Part shown: positions 37,748-43,991 of the stretch, piece by piece | Layout: every line of letters starts with the position of its first letter | Numbering within the stretch: the first letter of the stretch is position 1 | From: a virus | IMG/VR virus record: IMGVR_UViG_3300021964_005327 | Location: 1 to 43,991 of that record | Length of the DNA stretch: 43,991 nucleotides | Direction: 5' to 3' (one strand) | Made by a program: the position numbers and the translations under genes | The notes under the pieces: generated by a model | The model's database searches: none | What the model was told of the DNA's origin: nothing | Seen by the model: the letters and a program-made list of their open reading frames with translations, nothing else

Positions 37748-38222
37748 AGCAATCTTAGCATGTGATGACACTGGTGGTGTAAGTAAAAAAGGAACACTGC
37801 CTTGGCCTAATAATAGCACAGACTTAAAATGGTTTAAAGACAATACAGCCGGACATATTGTTATTATGGGATCTACTACATGGAATGATCCTCATATGCC
37901 TAGACCGTTACCTAACAGATTGAACTATCTTGTAACAAGTAAACCAGAAAATTATAAAGGTGCTGATCATTATATACAAGGTGATCTTAAAAAAATAATA
38001 AAAGAAGTTGAATATTCTAACCTTGGTATAATCACATGGATTATTGGCGGACCTAATATTATTGAACAAACATTAGATATTATCGATGAGTTTTATTTAA
38101 GTCGTATTCCAGGAGAATATAACTGTGACACATTTTTAAACTTGGGCGAAATAACAAAAGGTAGAGATTTAATATTTGAAGAAGCTCATCCAGAAGTTAC
38201 ATTTCAAATTTGGAGAAAATAA
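37740..38222 (+). CDS. folA: Dihydrofolate reductase
   Basis: A 160-aa protein. I place the start at GTG 37740, eight bases before the end of the ferredoxin gene, because GAGGAG (37724-37729) precedes it and the protein then begins exactly as the family does ([18 protein letters not shown]). Family marks are [19 protein letters not shown] (substrate site with Asp and Trp), [21 protein letters not shown] and [11 protein letters not shown] (NADPH-binding GG). It regenerates tetrahydrofolate after thymidylate synthesis. It is coupled to thyA (TAATG), so both enzymes of the cycle are made together. Confidence 0.88.
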   Translation: MIKAILACDDTGGVSKKGTLPWPNNSTDLKWFKDNTAGHIVIMGSTTWNDPHMPRPLPNRLNYLVTSKPENYKGADHYIQGDLKKIIKEVEYSNLGIITWIIGGPNIIEQTLDIIDEFYLSRIPGEYNCDTFLNLGEITKGRDLIFEEAHPEVTFQIWRK

Positions 38223-39088
38223 TGAAACAATATATAGATGCTCTAAAACATATACTTGAAAATGGTAAAGATCGTAATGACAGAACTGGTGTAGGAACAC
38301 GATGTGTATTTGGATATCAAATGCGTTTTGATTTGCGAAACGAGTTTCCTGCTGTTACAACCAAAAAACTTGCTTGGAAAAGTGTTGTAAGTGAGCTACT
38401 ATGGATGTTAGAAGGATCTAGTGATGAGCGTAGGCTAGCTGAAATACATTATGGTAAGCCTAGAGAAGAACTAGTAGGCAAAACAACTATTTGGACTGCA
38501 AATGCCGATGCTCAAGGTAAAGAACTAGGTTATATAAACGACGATACTACAAAAGATCTAGGACCAGTATATGGCCACCAGTGGCGAAACTGGGACGCAC
38601 AGCTAGGATTTGTTGATCAGATTGCTGAGGTTTTAGAAAATATGTATTACAATCCGGATAGCCGTAGACACATTGTAAGTGCATGGAATGCTGACCGGAT
38701 CAACGTAATGGCTTTACCTCCTTGTCATACTATGTTTCAATTTCACATACATGATGGAGAACTAAGTTGCCAACTATATCAGCGTAGTGCAGATATGTTC
38801 CTTGGCGTACCGTTTAATATTGCATCGTATAGTTTGCTTACACATATGTTTGCACAACTATTAGAACTTAAAGTAGGTGATTTTGTTTGGACAGGTGGCG
38901 ATTGCCACATATATAACAACCATTTTGATCAAGTAAAAGAACAGATACAACGTGTTCCAGTAAAAGGTCCTATATTAGAAATGCCTACGTTTGCAGATTT
39001 AGATCAGCTTGTAAAAACAACACCTGAACAATATAAACTATTAAACTATAATCCTATGGACAGTATTAAGGCTCCGATGGCAGTATGA
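38222..39088 (+). CDS. thyA: Thymidylate synthase
   Basis: A 288-aa protein from ATG 38222, with GGAG six bases upstream. An upstream in-frame start at 38210 lies within the DHFR end and is less likely. It is a classical ThyA: DRTGVGTRCVFGYQMRFDL for the N-terminal arginine loop, YGHQWRNW, catalytic Cys168 in ALPPCHTMFQF, and QRSADMFLGVPFNIASYSLL. The Asn in FNIASY is the residue that distinguishes dUMP synthases from dCMP hydroxymethylases, so ordinary dTMP synthesis is expected. It supplies thymidine for an AT-rich phage genome. Confidence 0.95.
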   Translation: MKQYIDALKHILENGKDRNDRTGVGTRCVFGYQMRFDLRNEFPAVTTKKLAWKSVVSELLWMLEGSSDERRLAEIHYGKPREELVGKTTIWTANADAQGKELGYINDDTTKDLGPVYGHQWRNWDAQLGFVDQIAEVLENMYYNPDSRRHIVSAWNADRINVMALPPCHTMFQFHIHDGELSCQLYQRSADMFLGVPFNIASYSLLTHMFAQLLELKVGDFVWTGGDCHIYNNHFDQVKEQIQRVPVKGPILEMPTFADLDQLVKTTPEQYKLLNYNPMDSIKAPMAV

Positions 39089-39354
39089 AACATATAAGTG
39101 CTATATTAGGATCACCTAAAGAAACTATTACTGAAAAATTTGCTTGGTGGCCTGTACGCAGTACCTGGAGTAAAAAAGTTATTTGGTTGAAAAAGTATAT
39201 GCACATGGAACTTTACTACGATAGCGAAATGTCCCATCCTATACGTTCAAATACATTTACATTCGTTTACACAAAAAACGAATATCTATTATATCTATTA
39301 AGAAAGAAAGAAGGGAGTGTTTCAAGAGATCCACTCCCTAAAGTTAGTTATTAA
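39085..39354 (+). CDS. Small phage protein at the end of the operon, unknown
   Basis: An 89-aa basic protein whose ATG overlaps the thyA stop (ATGA). It is rich in Trp, Tyr and Lys (FAWWPVRSTWSKKVIWLKKY, FTFVYTKNEYLLYLLRKK) and has no membrane segment or motif I recognise. It ends with a 4-base overlap against the convergent phoH gene. Tight coupling to thyA supports a real gene. Confidence 0.65.
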   Translation: MKHISAILGSPKETITEKFAWWPVRSTWSKKVIWLKKYMHMELYYDSEMSHPIRSNTFTFVYTKNEYLLYLLRKKEGSVSRDPLPKVSY

Positions 39355-40073
39355 GCGTCTCCGTATACCTGGAGTACTTCTTTAACTGCTTCGTGTCTTT
39401 CTATATCTCCTTGTCCAAAGTTGACTATGTCTATATGATTTGCACTTGATTGTTCTAGTAGTTTTGTAAAGTTTATTAGCCCATTATCGTTAAGTCTATC
39501 TGCTTGCGCAAGATCGCCTGTTACAGCCATCATAGACCCTTCACCTAGACGTGTAAGCAACATTTTCATTTGGTTTTGTGTTGCATTTTGCATCTCATCT
39601 GCTAGAATAAAAGCATTTTTAAAAGTCCGTCCACGCATATATGCTAATGGAGCGATTTCAATAATACCTTCTTCTATCATTCCTTCTATTTCCCGTGCAT
39701 TAAAATACTCACGTAAAACATCAAAAATCGGCCGTGTCCACGGTGCCATTTTTTGTTCTAATGTGCCGGGTAAGAAACCTAGATCTTCGTCAACGCTCAC
39801 TGCTGGGCGTGTAACAATAATCTTGTCTACTGCACCTTCCTTGAACATTTTTACTGCAACTTGTACAGCCAATAAAGTTTTACCAGTACCAGCTGGACCA
39901 ATACCGAAAACGATATCTTTGGTATCATCTAGTAACTTTAATACGTAACTTTCTTGGTTTCTATTTCTTGGAAGTATTTGAACTTGTTTCTTTTTTTGGA
40001 ATGTATTGAACTTAATAACGTTATCTACGTTTGCGTTTGAATGCTGCCGAGCAGCCTTTCTTTTTGCACCCAT
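39351..40073 (-). CDS. phoH: PhoH-like ATPase
   Basis: A 240-aa P-loop ATPase on the minus strand, ATG 40073, with the strongest ribosome site in the window (AAAGGAGG, 40081-40088). The N-terminus is basic (MGAKRKAARQHSNANVDNVI). Walker A is GIGPAGTGKT with Lys65 and Walker B is AFILADEMQNAT. VTRPAVSVDEDLGFLPGTLE and TGDLAQADR are PhoH hallmarks. PhoH proteins are common in marine phages; in bacteria they are RNA-helicase/RNase-associated ATPases, and a link with phosphate stress has been suggested. The gene has its own late motif (40143-40150) and a folded 5' leader. Confidence 0.93.
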   Translation of the reverse strand: MGAKRKAARQHSNANVDNVIKFNTFQKKKQVQILPRNRNQESYVLKLLDDTKDIVFGIGPAGTGKTLLAVQVAVKMFKEGAVDKIIVTRPAVSVDEDLGFLPGTLEQKMAPWTRPIFDVLREYFNAREIEGMIEEGIIEIAPLAYMRGRTFKNAFILADEMQNATQNQMKMLLTRLGEGSMMAVTGDLAQADRLNDNGLINFTKLLEQSSANHIDIVNFGQGDIERHEAVKEVLQVYGDA

Positions 40074-40101
40074 TAAGTGTCCTCCTTTGGGTTAGATTGG
40101 A

Positions 40102-40137
40102 GTAGGGTAGTATGTTCCGTAGAACACTTTGCCCTAC
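40102..40137 (-). promoter_or_regulatory. Folded leader of phoH
   Basis: GTAGGG (40102-40107) pairs with CCCTAC (40132-40137), and TGTTC (40113-40117) with GAACA (40122-40126), around a symmetric 5x5 internal loop and a CGTA (TACG on the minus strand) tetraloop. The structure lies between the late promoter at 40143 and the ribosome site at 40081. The strands ACACTT (40124-40129) and AAGTGT (40075-40080) could form an alternative pairing enclosing the ribosome site. Two exclusive folds would suit a switch; none is shown. Confidence 0.45.
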
Positions 40138-40142
40138 AAAAG

Positions 40143-40150
40143 TATTTATC
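40143..40150 (-). promoter_or_regulatory. Late promoter motif GATAAATA (minus strand)
   Basis: On the minus strand it reads GATAAATAC, 69 bases before the phoH ATG, the longest leader of any late motif here. It is divergent from the plus-strand copy at 40187. Confidence 0.6.
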
Positions 40151-40166
40151 ACCAGTTCTCGAATAA

Positions 40167-40180
40167 TAACTTATAAGTTA
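40167..40180. promoter_or_regulatory. 14-bp perfect palindrome between divergent late promoters
   Basis: TAACTTATAAGTTA lies midway between the minus-strand (40143-40150) and plus-strand (40187-40194) late motifs. It could be a protein-binding operator; in an AT-rich gap it could also be chance. Confidence 0.35.
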
Positions 40181-40186
40181 AATCCT

Positions 40187-40194
40187 GATAAATA
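40187..40194 (+). promoter_or_regulatory. Late promoter motif GATAAATA
   Basis: GATAAATA lies 21 bases before ATG 40216, with AAGGA at 40202-40206. TCCT just upstream (40183-40186) could pair with AGGA, but four pairs are too few to claim a hairpin. Confidence 0.65.
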
Positions 40195-40215
40195 AGTATA
40201 CAAGGAATAATAAAC

Positions 40216-40749
40216 ATGCGTGACGTAGAAGACATTCTAAAAAATATCGAATCTATTTACGATTCAAACACTTCATTCAATGTTCTGAAAGACTTTGAAA
40301 GAGTTCTAGATTCACTAGATTTATATGTGTACGATAACTGGAGTGATGGCGAACTTTGTGAAGGTCCTAAAATGGAACGTCATTGGGTAACTTGTTGCTT
40401 TATATGGGATAGAGACAATATGCCTGATCCGATGGGAGGCAAGCGTCTACTAGATTATGACTGTAAAGTAAAGTTTGAAAAAACGCACGTTATTGAACCA
40501 AGAAAAATTAAATCACAAGACGATTTCCGTCCTAATACTAAAAAAGGTAAACTAGATCGTAAGCCGGTTTGGGTAGTAGAAATACAAATGCCAAAAAGAT
40601 TAATAGCAGATATTTACAGCGGTTATTACGAAGACGTTTATATCGAGCCAACACAAACACCAGAAACAAATGCAGAACCGCAAGCAGCAGATGAAACAGC
40701 AGCAGCAGCACCTGCACCAGAAGCAGGAGCGGAGGCACCAGCAGTATGA
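40216..40749 (+). CDS. Late phage protein with disordered Ala/Pro/Glu tail, unknown
   Basis: A 177-aa protein. Residues 1-145 form a folded, acidic domain (VEDILKNIESIYDSNTSFNV, ERVLDSLDLYVYDNWSDGEL, ERHWVTCCFIWDRDNM, PVWVVEIQMPKRLIADIY). The last 30 residues are a low-complexity linker of Ala, Pro and Glu (DETAAAAPAPEAGAEAP). I have no family for it, but the late promoter and coupling to the next gene (ATGA) suggest the two products work together in virion assembly. The lysis genes follow. Confidence 0.7.
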   Translation: MRDVEDILKNIESIYDSNTSFNVLKDFERVLDSLDLYVYDNWSDGELCEGPKMERHWVTCCFIWDRDNMPDPMGGKRLLDYDCKVKFEKTHVIEPRKIKSQDDFRPNTKKGKLDRKPVWVVEIQMPKRLIADIYSGYYEDVYIEPTQTPETNAEPQAADETAAAAPAPEAGAEAPAV

Positions 40750-41462
40750 CACTAGAAGCAAACTCACTTAGAAATCTTGTTGACCATATCGTTGAAATAG
40801 ATAGTTTCAAAAGCAAAATGGGATCTGATGACAGCATTGTTACTCTTGCATTTAAAGTAAAAACTGAAGAAAGTGCAAAAGATCTAGCAGGATTTATCGA
40901 GCGTGGTTATCCTTTTGTACTAGATGCTGATAAAACAGCAGGTGAACAAGCAGATGGGTTGTATCGCGTGTTTATTGAACTAGAAAGAAATCGTCATGCT
41001 GTTGAACAAATAATGGAACTTGTAGACGGTGTAGGTAAACTTGCACAACTAGAAGATATGAAGTATAGATACTACAAAAACTTCCGCAGTGAGCCTATTA
41101 CACAAGAAGCATTAGAAAATAGTATTCCTAAAAATAGTGATGAATATAATAATCGTGTTACTGAAACACGTATGTCAAACTACAAAAACTTCTTTAGTGA
41201 TAGTTTTGTAGAAGATGTAGATATGACAGGCGATACTCTTACTATTAAGAAAAAGTATGCTGAGCCTGTACACTTTAAGTTTGTAGATTTCGGCGATACA
41301 CAAGAAACACTAGATGCTATTAAAGAATCCTTTAACCCTTGGGACTTTGCAGAAATAGTATACCTGTCAAAATATATAGGTGACTATAATATCACAAAGT
41401 ATGGTGACAAACTTACATTCGAAAATGCCGGAAAGACCCTAGTAGTTGAAAGGATCCAATAA
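40746..41462 (+). CDS. Late phage protein, unknown
   Basis: A 238-aa acidic alpha/beta protein overlapping the preceding stop by ATGA. Features in order: NLVDHIVEIDSFKSKMGSDD at the start; VTLAFKVKTEESAKDLAGFI, a beta-alpha unit resembling a small ferredoxin-like fold; a central helix with QLEDMKYRYYKNFRSEPI; and a C-terminal half with YKNFFSDSFVEDVDMTGDTL and WDFAEIVYLSKYIGDYNITK. There is no membrane or catalytic motif I can name. It is probably a virion-assembly partner of the protein at 40216. Its stop overlaps the late promoter of the endolysin gene. Confidence 0.7.
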   Translation: MTLEANSLRNLVDHIVEIDSFKSKMGSDDSIVTLAFKVKTEESAKDLAGFIERGYPFVLDADKTAGEQADGLYRVFIELERNRHAVEQIMELVDGVGKLAQLEDMKYRYYKNFRSEPITQEALENSIPKNSDEYNNRVTETRMSNYKNFFSDSFVEDVDMTGDTLTIKKKYAEPVHFKFVDFGDTQETLDAIKESFNPWDFAEIVYLSKYIGDYNITKYGDKLTFENAGKTLVVERIQ

Positions 41463-41500
41463 ATAGCTATAGTCGGGCATGCCCGCAAAGCAGGATTGGA
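41455..41500 (+). promoter_or_regulatory. Late promoter with nested hairpins upstream of the endolysin
   Basis: AATAAATA (41458-41465) precedes ATG 41504 by 38 bases. TCCAAT (41455-41460) pairs with ATTGGA (41495-41500) near the ribosome site. Between them is a perfect 12-bp palindrome, CGGGCATGCCCG (41474-41485), which is strikingly GC-rich for this genome. The outer pairing would exist only in read-through RNA; the inner one would remain in the late transcript. Confidence 0.55.
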
Positions 41501-41503
41501 AAT

Positions 41504-42361
41504 ATGGCAAAAGAACATTTCAAATTTAATTTTGAACCTTGGATGGCTGAAGAGTTAATCCATCGTGACGATTGGGAAGACTGGTACGAAGCAATGTGCG
41601 AGATTCTTCCACTATGGGAAGTAGACACTATTGAACGTGTAGCAATGTTTGTTGCACAGTGTGGTCATGAAAGCGGCGGCTTCCGAGTACTAAGTGAAAA
41701 TCTTAACTATAGTGCAAAAGCTCTAAACACTATCTTCCCTAAGTACTTTAAAAGAGCAGGAAGGGATGCCAATGAGTATCACAGACAGCCTGAAAAAATT
41801 GCGAACGTTATTTACGCAAATAGAATGGACAATGGCGACACCGATTCCGGTGACGGTTGGATGTTTAGAGGTGGCGGTATTCTACAACTTACCGGACGCT
41901 ATAACTACACCAAGTTTGGCGAAGCAGTCGAAATGTCAGCAGAAGAAGCAGTCGACTACGTCAGAACGAAAAAAGGCGCACTAGATAGTGCTTGCTGGTT
42001 CTGGGATAGCAACAATATTAACCGTTGGTGCGATGATATGGATGTTGTTGGTGCAACAAAACGCATTAATGGTGGTACTATTGGTTTAGATGATCGTAAA
42101 AAGCATTACCTACATGCAATGGATGTACTAGGTGGCGATTATGAAGAGCCTGAAGAACAAGAACTTAATCTTAATCAAACTATACGCAAAGGCAGCAGAG
42201 GACCACTAGTTGCAGAAGTACAAGAAAAACTTGATATTTCTCCAGCAGACGGTATCTTTGGTCCAGGCACAGAGCGCATTGTAAAAGAATGGCAAAGTGC
42301 AAACGGATTAACAGCTGATGGCATAGTAGGACCCAAGACATTGGGAAAATTACTGGGGTAG
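41504..42361 (+). CDS. Endolysin: GH19-type muramidase/chitinase fold plus peptidoglycan-binding domain
   Basis: A 285-aa protein. Residues 1-200 are a GH19-like lysozyme: VAMFVAQCGHESGGF with the likely catalytic Glu56, LSENLNYSAKAL, FPKYFKRAGRDANEYHRQPE, IANVIYANRMDNGD, GWMFRGGGILQLTGRYNY and WFWDSNNINRWCDD, then TKRINGG. Residues 222-285 are a PG_binding_1 domain (IRKGSRGPLVAEVQEKL, DGIFGPGTERIVKEWQ, LTADGIVGPKTLGKLLG). It would hydrolyse cell-wall glycan. There is no signal peptide, so it needs a holin. It heads the lysis cassette under a late promoter. Confidence 0.9.
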   Translation: MAKEHFKFNFEPWMAEELIHRDDWEDWYEAMCEILPLWEVDTIERVAMFVAQCGHESGGFRVLSENLNYSAKALNTIFPKYFKRAGRDANEYHRQPEKIANVIYANRMDNGDTDSGDGWMFRGGGILQLTGRYNYTKFGEAVEMSAEEAVDYVRTKKGALDSACWFWDSNNINRWCDDMDVVGATKRINGGTIGLDDRKKHYLHAMDVLGGDYEEPEEQELNLNQTIRKGSRGPLVAEVQEKLDISPADGIFGPGTERIVKEWQSANGLTADGIVGPKTLGKLLG

Positions 42362-42366
42362 GTGGT

Positions 42367-42864
42367 ATGGGTGCCAAGTTAGCAATCGTTTTTTTCTTTT
42401 TAATGACTGGAATGGCAGGCGCAGGGTATCTCTATTATCAAGATACTCAGGAGCGTATACAAATTCTTACGGAAAATAATGCTAAGTTGGAGACAGCCGT
42501 ACAAACTAACGAAGAAGCTCTAGCAACACAACAGGCTTCATTTAAAGCAATGCAAGCAGAAAACAGTAGATTGCAAACTGAATTCCAAGCAATCAATGAT
42601 CGTAATAGAGCTTTAGAAAATAGATTGTCGCGACACGATATAGGTGCCGCGGCAGTAGCTAAACCAGGGCTAACAGAACGTGTACTAAACGGTGCAACTA
42701 GAAATGCACAACGTTGTTTAGAAATACTAAGTGGGGCAGACCTGACAGAAGCAGAACTGTCAGCAACAAAGCCAAGCGAGATAAATCCAGAGTGCTGGAG
42801 AGATGCAAATCCAAACTTTGATCCAAATATTCAATCAGATGCTTGGAAAAGGAAGAATCTATGA
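42367..42864 (+). CDS. Inner-membrane spanin-like protein (Rz-type candidate)
   Basis: A 165-aa protein with one N-terminal transmembrane segment (residues 4-22, LAIVFFFLMTGMAGAGYLYY), then a long coiled coil (about 26-90: ERIQILTENNAKLETAVQTN and so on) and a C-terminal globular part with two cysteines (NAQRCLEIL near 117, NPECWRDANP near 143). Position directly after the endolysin, single N-terminal anchor and periplasmic coiled coil match the Rz component of two-part spanins. The overlapping downstream gene encodes a lipoprotein, as expected for Rz1. This is inferred from layout, not homology. Confidence 0.65.
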   Translation: MGAKLAIVFFFLMTGMAGAGYLYYQDTQERIQILTENNAKLETAVQTNEEALATQQASFKAMQAENSRLQTEFQAINDRNRALENRLSRHDIGAAAVAKPGLTERVLNGATRNAQRCLEILSGADLTEAELSATKPSEINPECWRDANPNFDPNIQSDAWKRKNL

Positions 42865-43316
42865 AGACACTAGTTGTAGCATTGCTCGGACTTACACTGT
42901 TAGTTGGTTGTACTACACAACCTCAACGTATTGAAATAAGTGCAAAACCTATTGACAAACCTCAACTTATATTACCTCCGGTAGAACCGTTGAGACTAAA
43001 AGATGTTGAGTGGGTCATTATTACAGAAGAAAACGCACAAGAAGTTTTCGAACAATTACTAAAAGACAGAAAAGATCCTATGCTCATAGGACTTACAGAT
43101 GATGGGTATGAAATTCTATCACTTAATATGAGTGATATAATGAAACTGATTGCACAACAAAGGCAAATAATTGCTGCCTATCGCAACTACTACGAAGAAT
43201 CTGAGCAAGCACTTGATGATGCAAATGCAAATATAGAAGGTGCTCAAGCAGAAGTAGAAGCACAAAATAATAAACCAACTGAATCTATCCTCGGAAATCT
43301 TAATCCTTTCAAATAA
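42861..43316 (+). CDS. Lipoprotein, outer-membrane spanin-like (Rz1-type candidate)
   Basis: A 151-aa protein from ATG 42861, four bases before the end of the previous gene (ATGA) with AAAGGAAG upstream. The frame extends six codons further 5', but that start lacks the signal-peptide context. KTLVVALLGLTLLVGCTT is a signal peptide with a lipobox (LVGC, Cys17). Mature residues include a proline-rich stretch (PIDKPQLILPPVEPL). A helical coiled coil follows (MKLIAQQRQIIAAYRNYYEE, LDDANANIEGAQAEVEAQ), ending ILGNLNPF. It would pair with the coiled coil of its neighbour to fuse the membranes at lysis. At 151 aa it is longer than typical Rz1 proteins. Confidence 0.68.
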   Translation: MKTLVVALLGLTLLVGCTTQPQRIEISAKPIDKPQLILPPVEPLRLKDVEWVIITEENAQEVFEQLLKDRKDPMLIGLTDDGYEILSLNMSDIMKLIAQQRQIIAAYRNYYEESEQALDDANANIEGAQAEVEAQNNKPTESILGNLNPFK

Positions 43317-43341
43317 ATACATATAGTAAAACGGAGGGTTA
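43301..43341 (+). promoter_or_regulatory. Late promoter AATAAATA in the loop of a ribosome-site hairpin
   Basis: AATAAATA (43312-43319) lies 24 bases before ATG 43344. TAATCCTTT (43301-43309) pairs with GGAGGGTTA (43333-43341): nine pairs including three G-U. The right arm contains the GGAGGG ribosome site. A late transcript starting near 43325 would lack the left arm. Confidence 0.55.
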
Positions 43342-43343
43342 CT

Positions 43344-43640
43344 ATGTGGGAAATGATACAAGAGATGGCAGGAGACCGTCTTTGGATTTATACTAGTATT
43401 GCTGGTTCGCTATTAGGCGCAGCATTTTTATTCTGGTTTAAAGACACAAGAATGGCAACATGGGGCGTAACTAAATTTGACGCAACACTAGAGTATCTAG
43501 CAATACGCTGGGGTTGGACTTGGTTACAAAATGATCCAAATGCATGGCGTGTAAAGTATCCCAAAATAACTTCCAAAATTGATGAGCTCGAAGCTCGATT
43601 AGAAAAATTGGAGGCCAAAAATGCCAAGAAAAAAACTTGA
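43344..43640 (+). CDS. Small membrane-anchored coiled-coil protein, unknown
   Basis: A 98-aa protein with a hydrophobic segment at about residues 15-32 (IYTSIAGSLLGAAFLFWF). An amphipathic middle rich in Trp follows (LAIRWGWTWLQNDPNAWRVKY), then a C-terminal coiled coil (ITSKIDELEARLEKLEAKNA). It has a strong GGAGGG ribosome site and its own late promoter, and overlaps the next gene by 20 bases. Its position between the spanin-like pair and the holin candidate suggests a lysis role, perhaps as regulator; this is inference. Confidence 0.65.
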   Translation: MWEMIQEMAGDRLWIYTSIAGSLLGAAFLFWFKDTRMATWGVTKFDATLEYLAIRWGWTWLQNDPNAWRVKYPKITSKIDELEARLEKLEAKNAKKKT

Positions 43641-43991
43641 AGATTTAGATACTAAACCAGCAGCGAAGCCAGCAGCGGCGCCAGCGCCAACAAGGACAGA
43701 ACCTATGAAGTACGAAGAACAAAAATATGAAGCAGAAGTAGTTTCAAGTAGCGATTCAACAACACGTAAAGTAAAACTTGATCTAGAAGTAGATACAAGT
43801 GTTAAAGACTTAGGTCCAAATCCTTATGCTAAAATTATTCATCTAGCAAAAGCAGTAGATGCTTGGAGGATCTTCCCACGTTTGTTCTTAACAGTTTATA
43901 TTATACTACTTTACAAAACTGTTATATGGTACATGGAACTTCCTGCACCAAGCATGGAACAAAGTGGATTAATTTCAGTTGTAGTAGGTGC
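43621..43991 (+). CDS. Membrane protein, holin candidate (partial, runs off the window)
   Basis: ATG 43621 follows TGGAGG at 43609-43614. The visible 123 residues have a basic, Ala/Pro-rich start (MPRKKLEDLDTKPAAKPAAA), a linker with KVKLDLEVDTSVKDLG, then a hydrophobic helix (FPRLFLTVYIILLYKTVIWY). A second hydrophobic stretch is beginning at the window end (SGLISVVVG). Two or more helices after a long cytoplasmic tail and the location after the endolysin/spanin set fit a holin. The frame has no stop inside the window. Confidence 0.6.
   Translation, partial: MPRKKLEDLDTKPAAKPAAAPAPTRTEPMKYEEQKYEAEVVSSSDSTTRKVKLDLEVDTSVKDLGPNPYAKIIHLAKAVDAWRIFPRLFLTVYIILLYKTVIWYMELPAPSMEQSGLISVVVG

Noticed and set aside
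38222-39088. ThyA homologue as a dCMP/dUMP hydroxymethylase for hypermodified DNA
   Set aside because: The Asn of FNIASY, diagnostic of dUMP methylation by ThyA, is present and a coupled DHFR follows the ordinary thymidylate cycle.
1-43991. tRNA genes, integrase or attachment sites
   Set aside because: No cloverleaf-like T-loop (GGTTCGAATCC type), integrase or transposase sequence was found by reading; absence by eye is not proof.

Overview
The window is a piece of a T4-like (myovirus-type) marine phage genome. The evidence is a gp44-type clamp loader, a DexA-like exonuclease, a GroES-like co-chaperonin, PhoH, ThyA/DHFR, a MazG-like enzyme, an A-type Fe-S carrier, QueD-like and UvsE-like proteins, very large repeat-rich tail fibres, a T4-type late promoter motif, and AT-rich DNA packed with overlapping genes. 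The gene mix resembles marine T4-like phages of cyanobacteria and of SAR11 or other alphaproteobacteria. The 7Fe ferredoxin and the absence of photosynthesis genes favour a heterotrophic host, but the host is inference only. No tRNA, CRISPR array, insertion sequence or integrase was seen, and no gene-free stretch exceeds 300 bases.

Layout. 1-1721: C-terminus of DNA ligase, a small conserved gene and a basic 430-aa protein behind a sigma70-like promoter. 1732-6105: two tandem paralogous fibre proteins, a small membrane protein, and a 676-aa fibre protein on the minus strand. 6156-9288: early-type genes (sugar/pterin-phosphotransferase-like fold, QueD-like enzyme, glycosyltransferase, UV endonuclease). 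9227-9926: three small genes. 9987-30929: a 21-kb late block with an IscA-like gene, a 2934-aa fibre, further fibre/Ig-like proteins, a subtilisin-like protease and a glycine-rich adhesin. 30929-33598: a DnaE-like fragment, a GroES-like protein, a MazG-like enzyme and a Bax-inhibitor-1 protein. 33657-39354: one tightly overlapping operon (small membrane protein, exonuclease, clamp loader, sulfotransferase, two 2OG-Fe(II) oxygenases, ferredoxin, DHFR, ThyA, small gene). 39351-40073: phoH on the minus strand. 40216-43991: two unknown late genes followed by a lysis cassette (GH19 endolysin, spanin-like pair, small membrane proteins, holin candidate cut by the window edge).

Regulation can be read unusually clearly. 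Two promoter classes partition the genes. Five near-perfect host-type promoters (TTGACA or TTGACT, exactly 17 bp, then TATAAT, TATACT or TAAAAT) precede early/metabolic genes. Fourteen copies of nATAAATA, the T4 late-promoter core, sit just upstream of structural, lysis and some auxiliary genes on both strands. Three of the five host-type promoters place the expected +1 on or next to an ATG, which predicts leaderless mRNAs. At several other genes an inverted repeat surrounds the promoter and its right arm contains all or part of the Shine-Dalgarno sequence. Read-through RNA would then fold and hide the ribosome site, while RNA started at the internal promoter would not. This is the logic known for T4 gene e. 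The best case is the 17-bp stem at 33608-33652.

Best candidates for something new: the recurring promoter-in-loop switches; the leaderless promoter set; a stand-alone DnaE-like palm fragment that stops before the catalytic aspartates; the subtilase with a Calx-beta-like tail among the fibre genes; and the sulfotransferase / double 2OG oxygenase / 7Fe ferredoxin group embedded in a replication and nucleotide operon.
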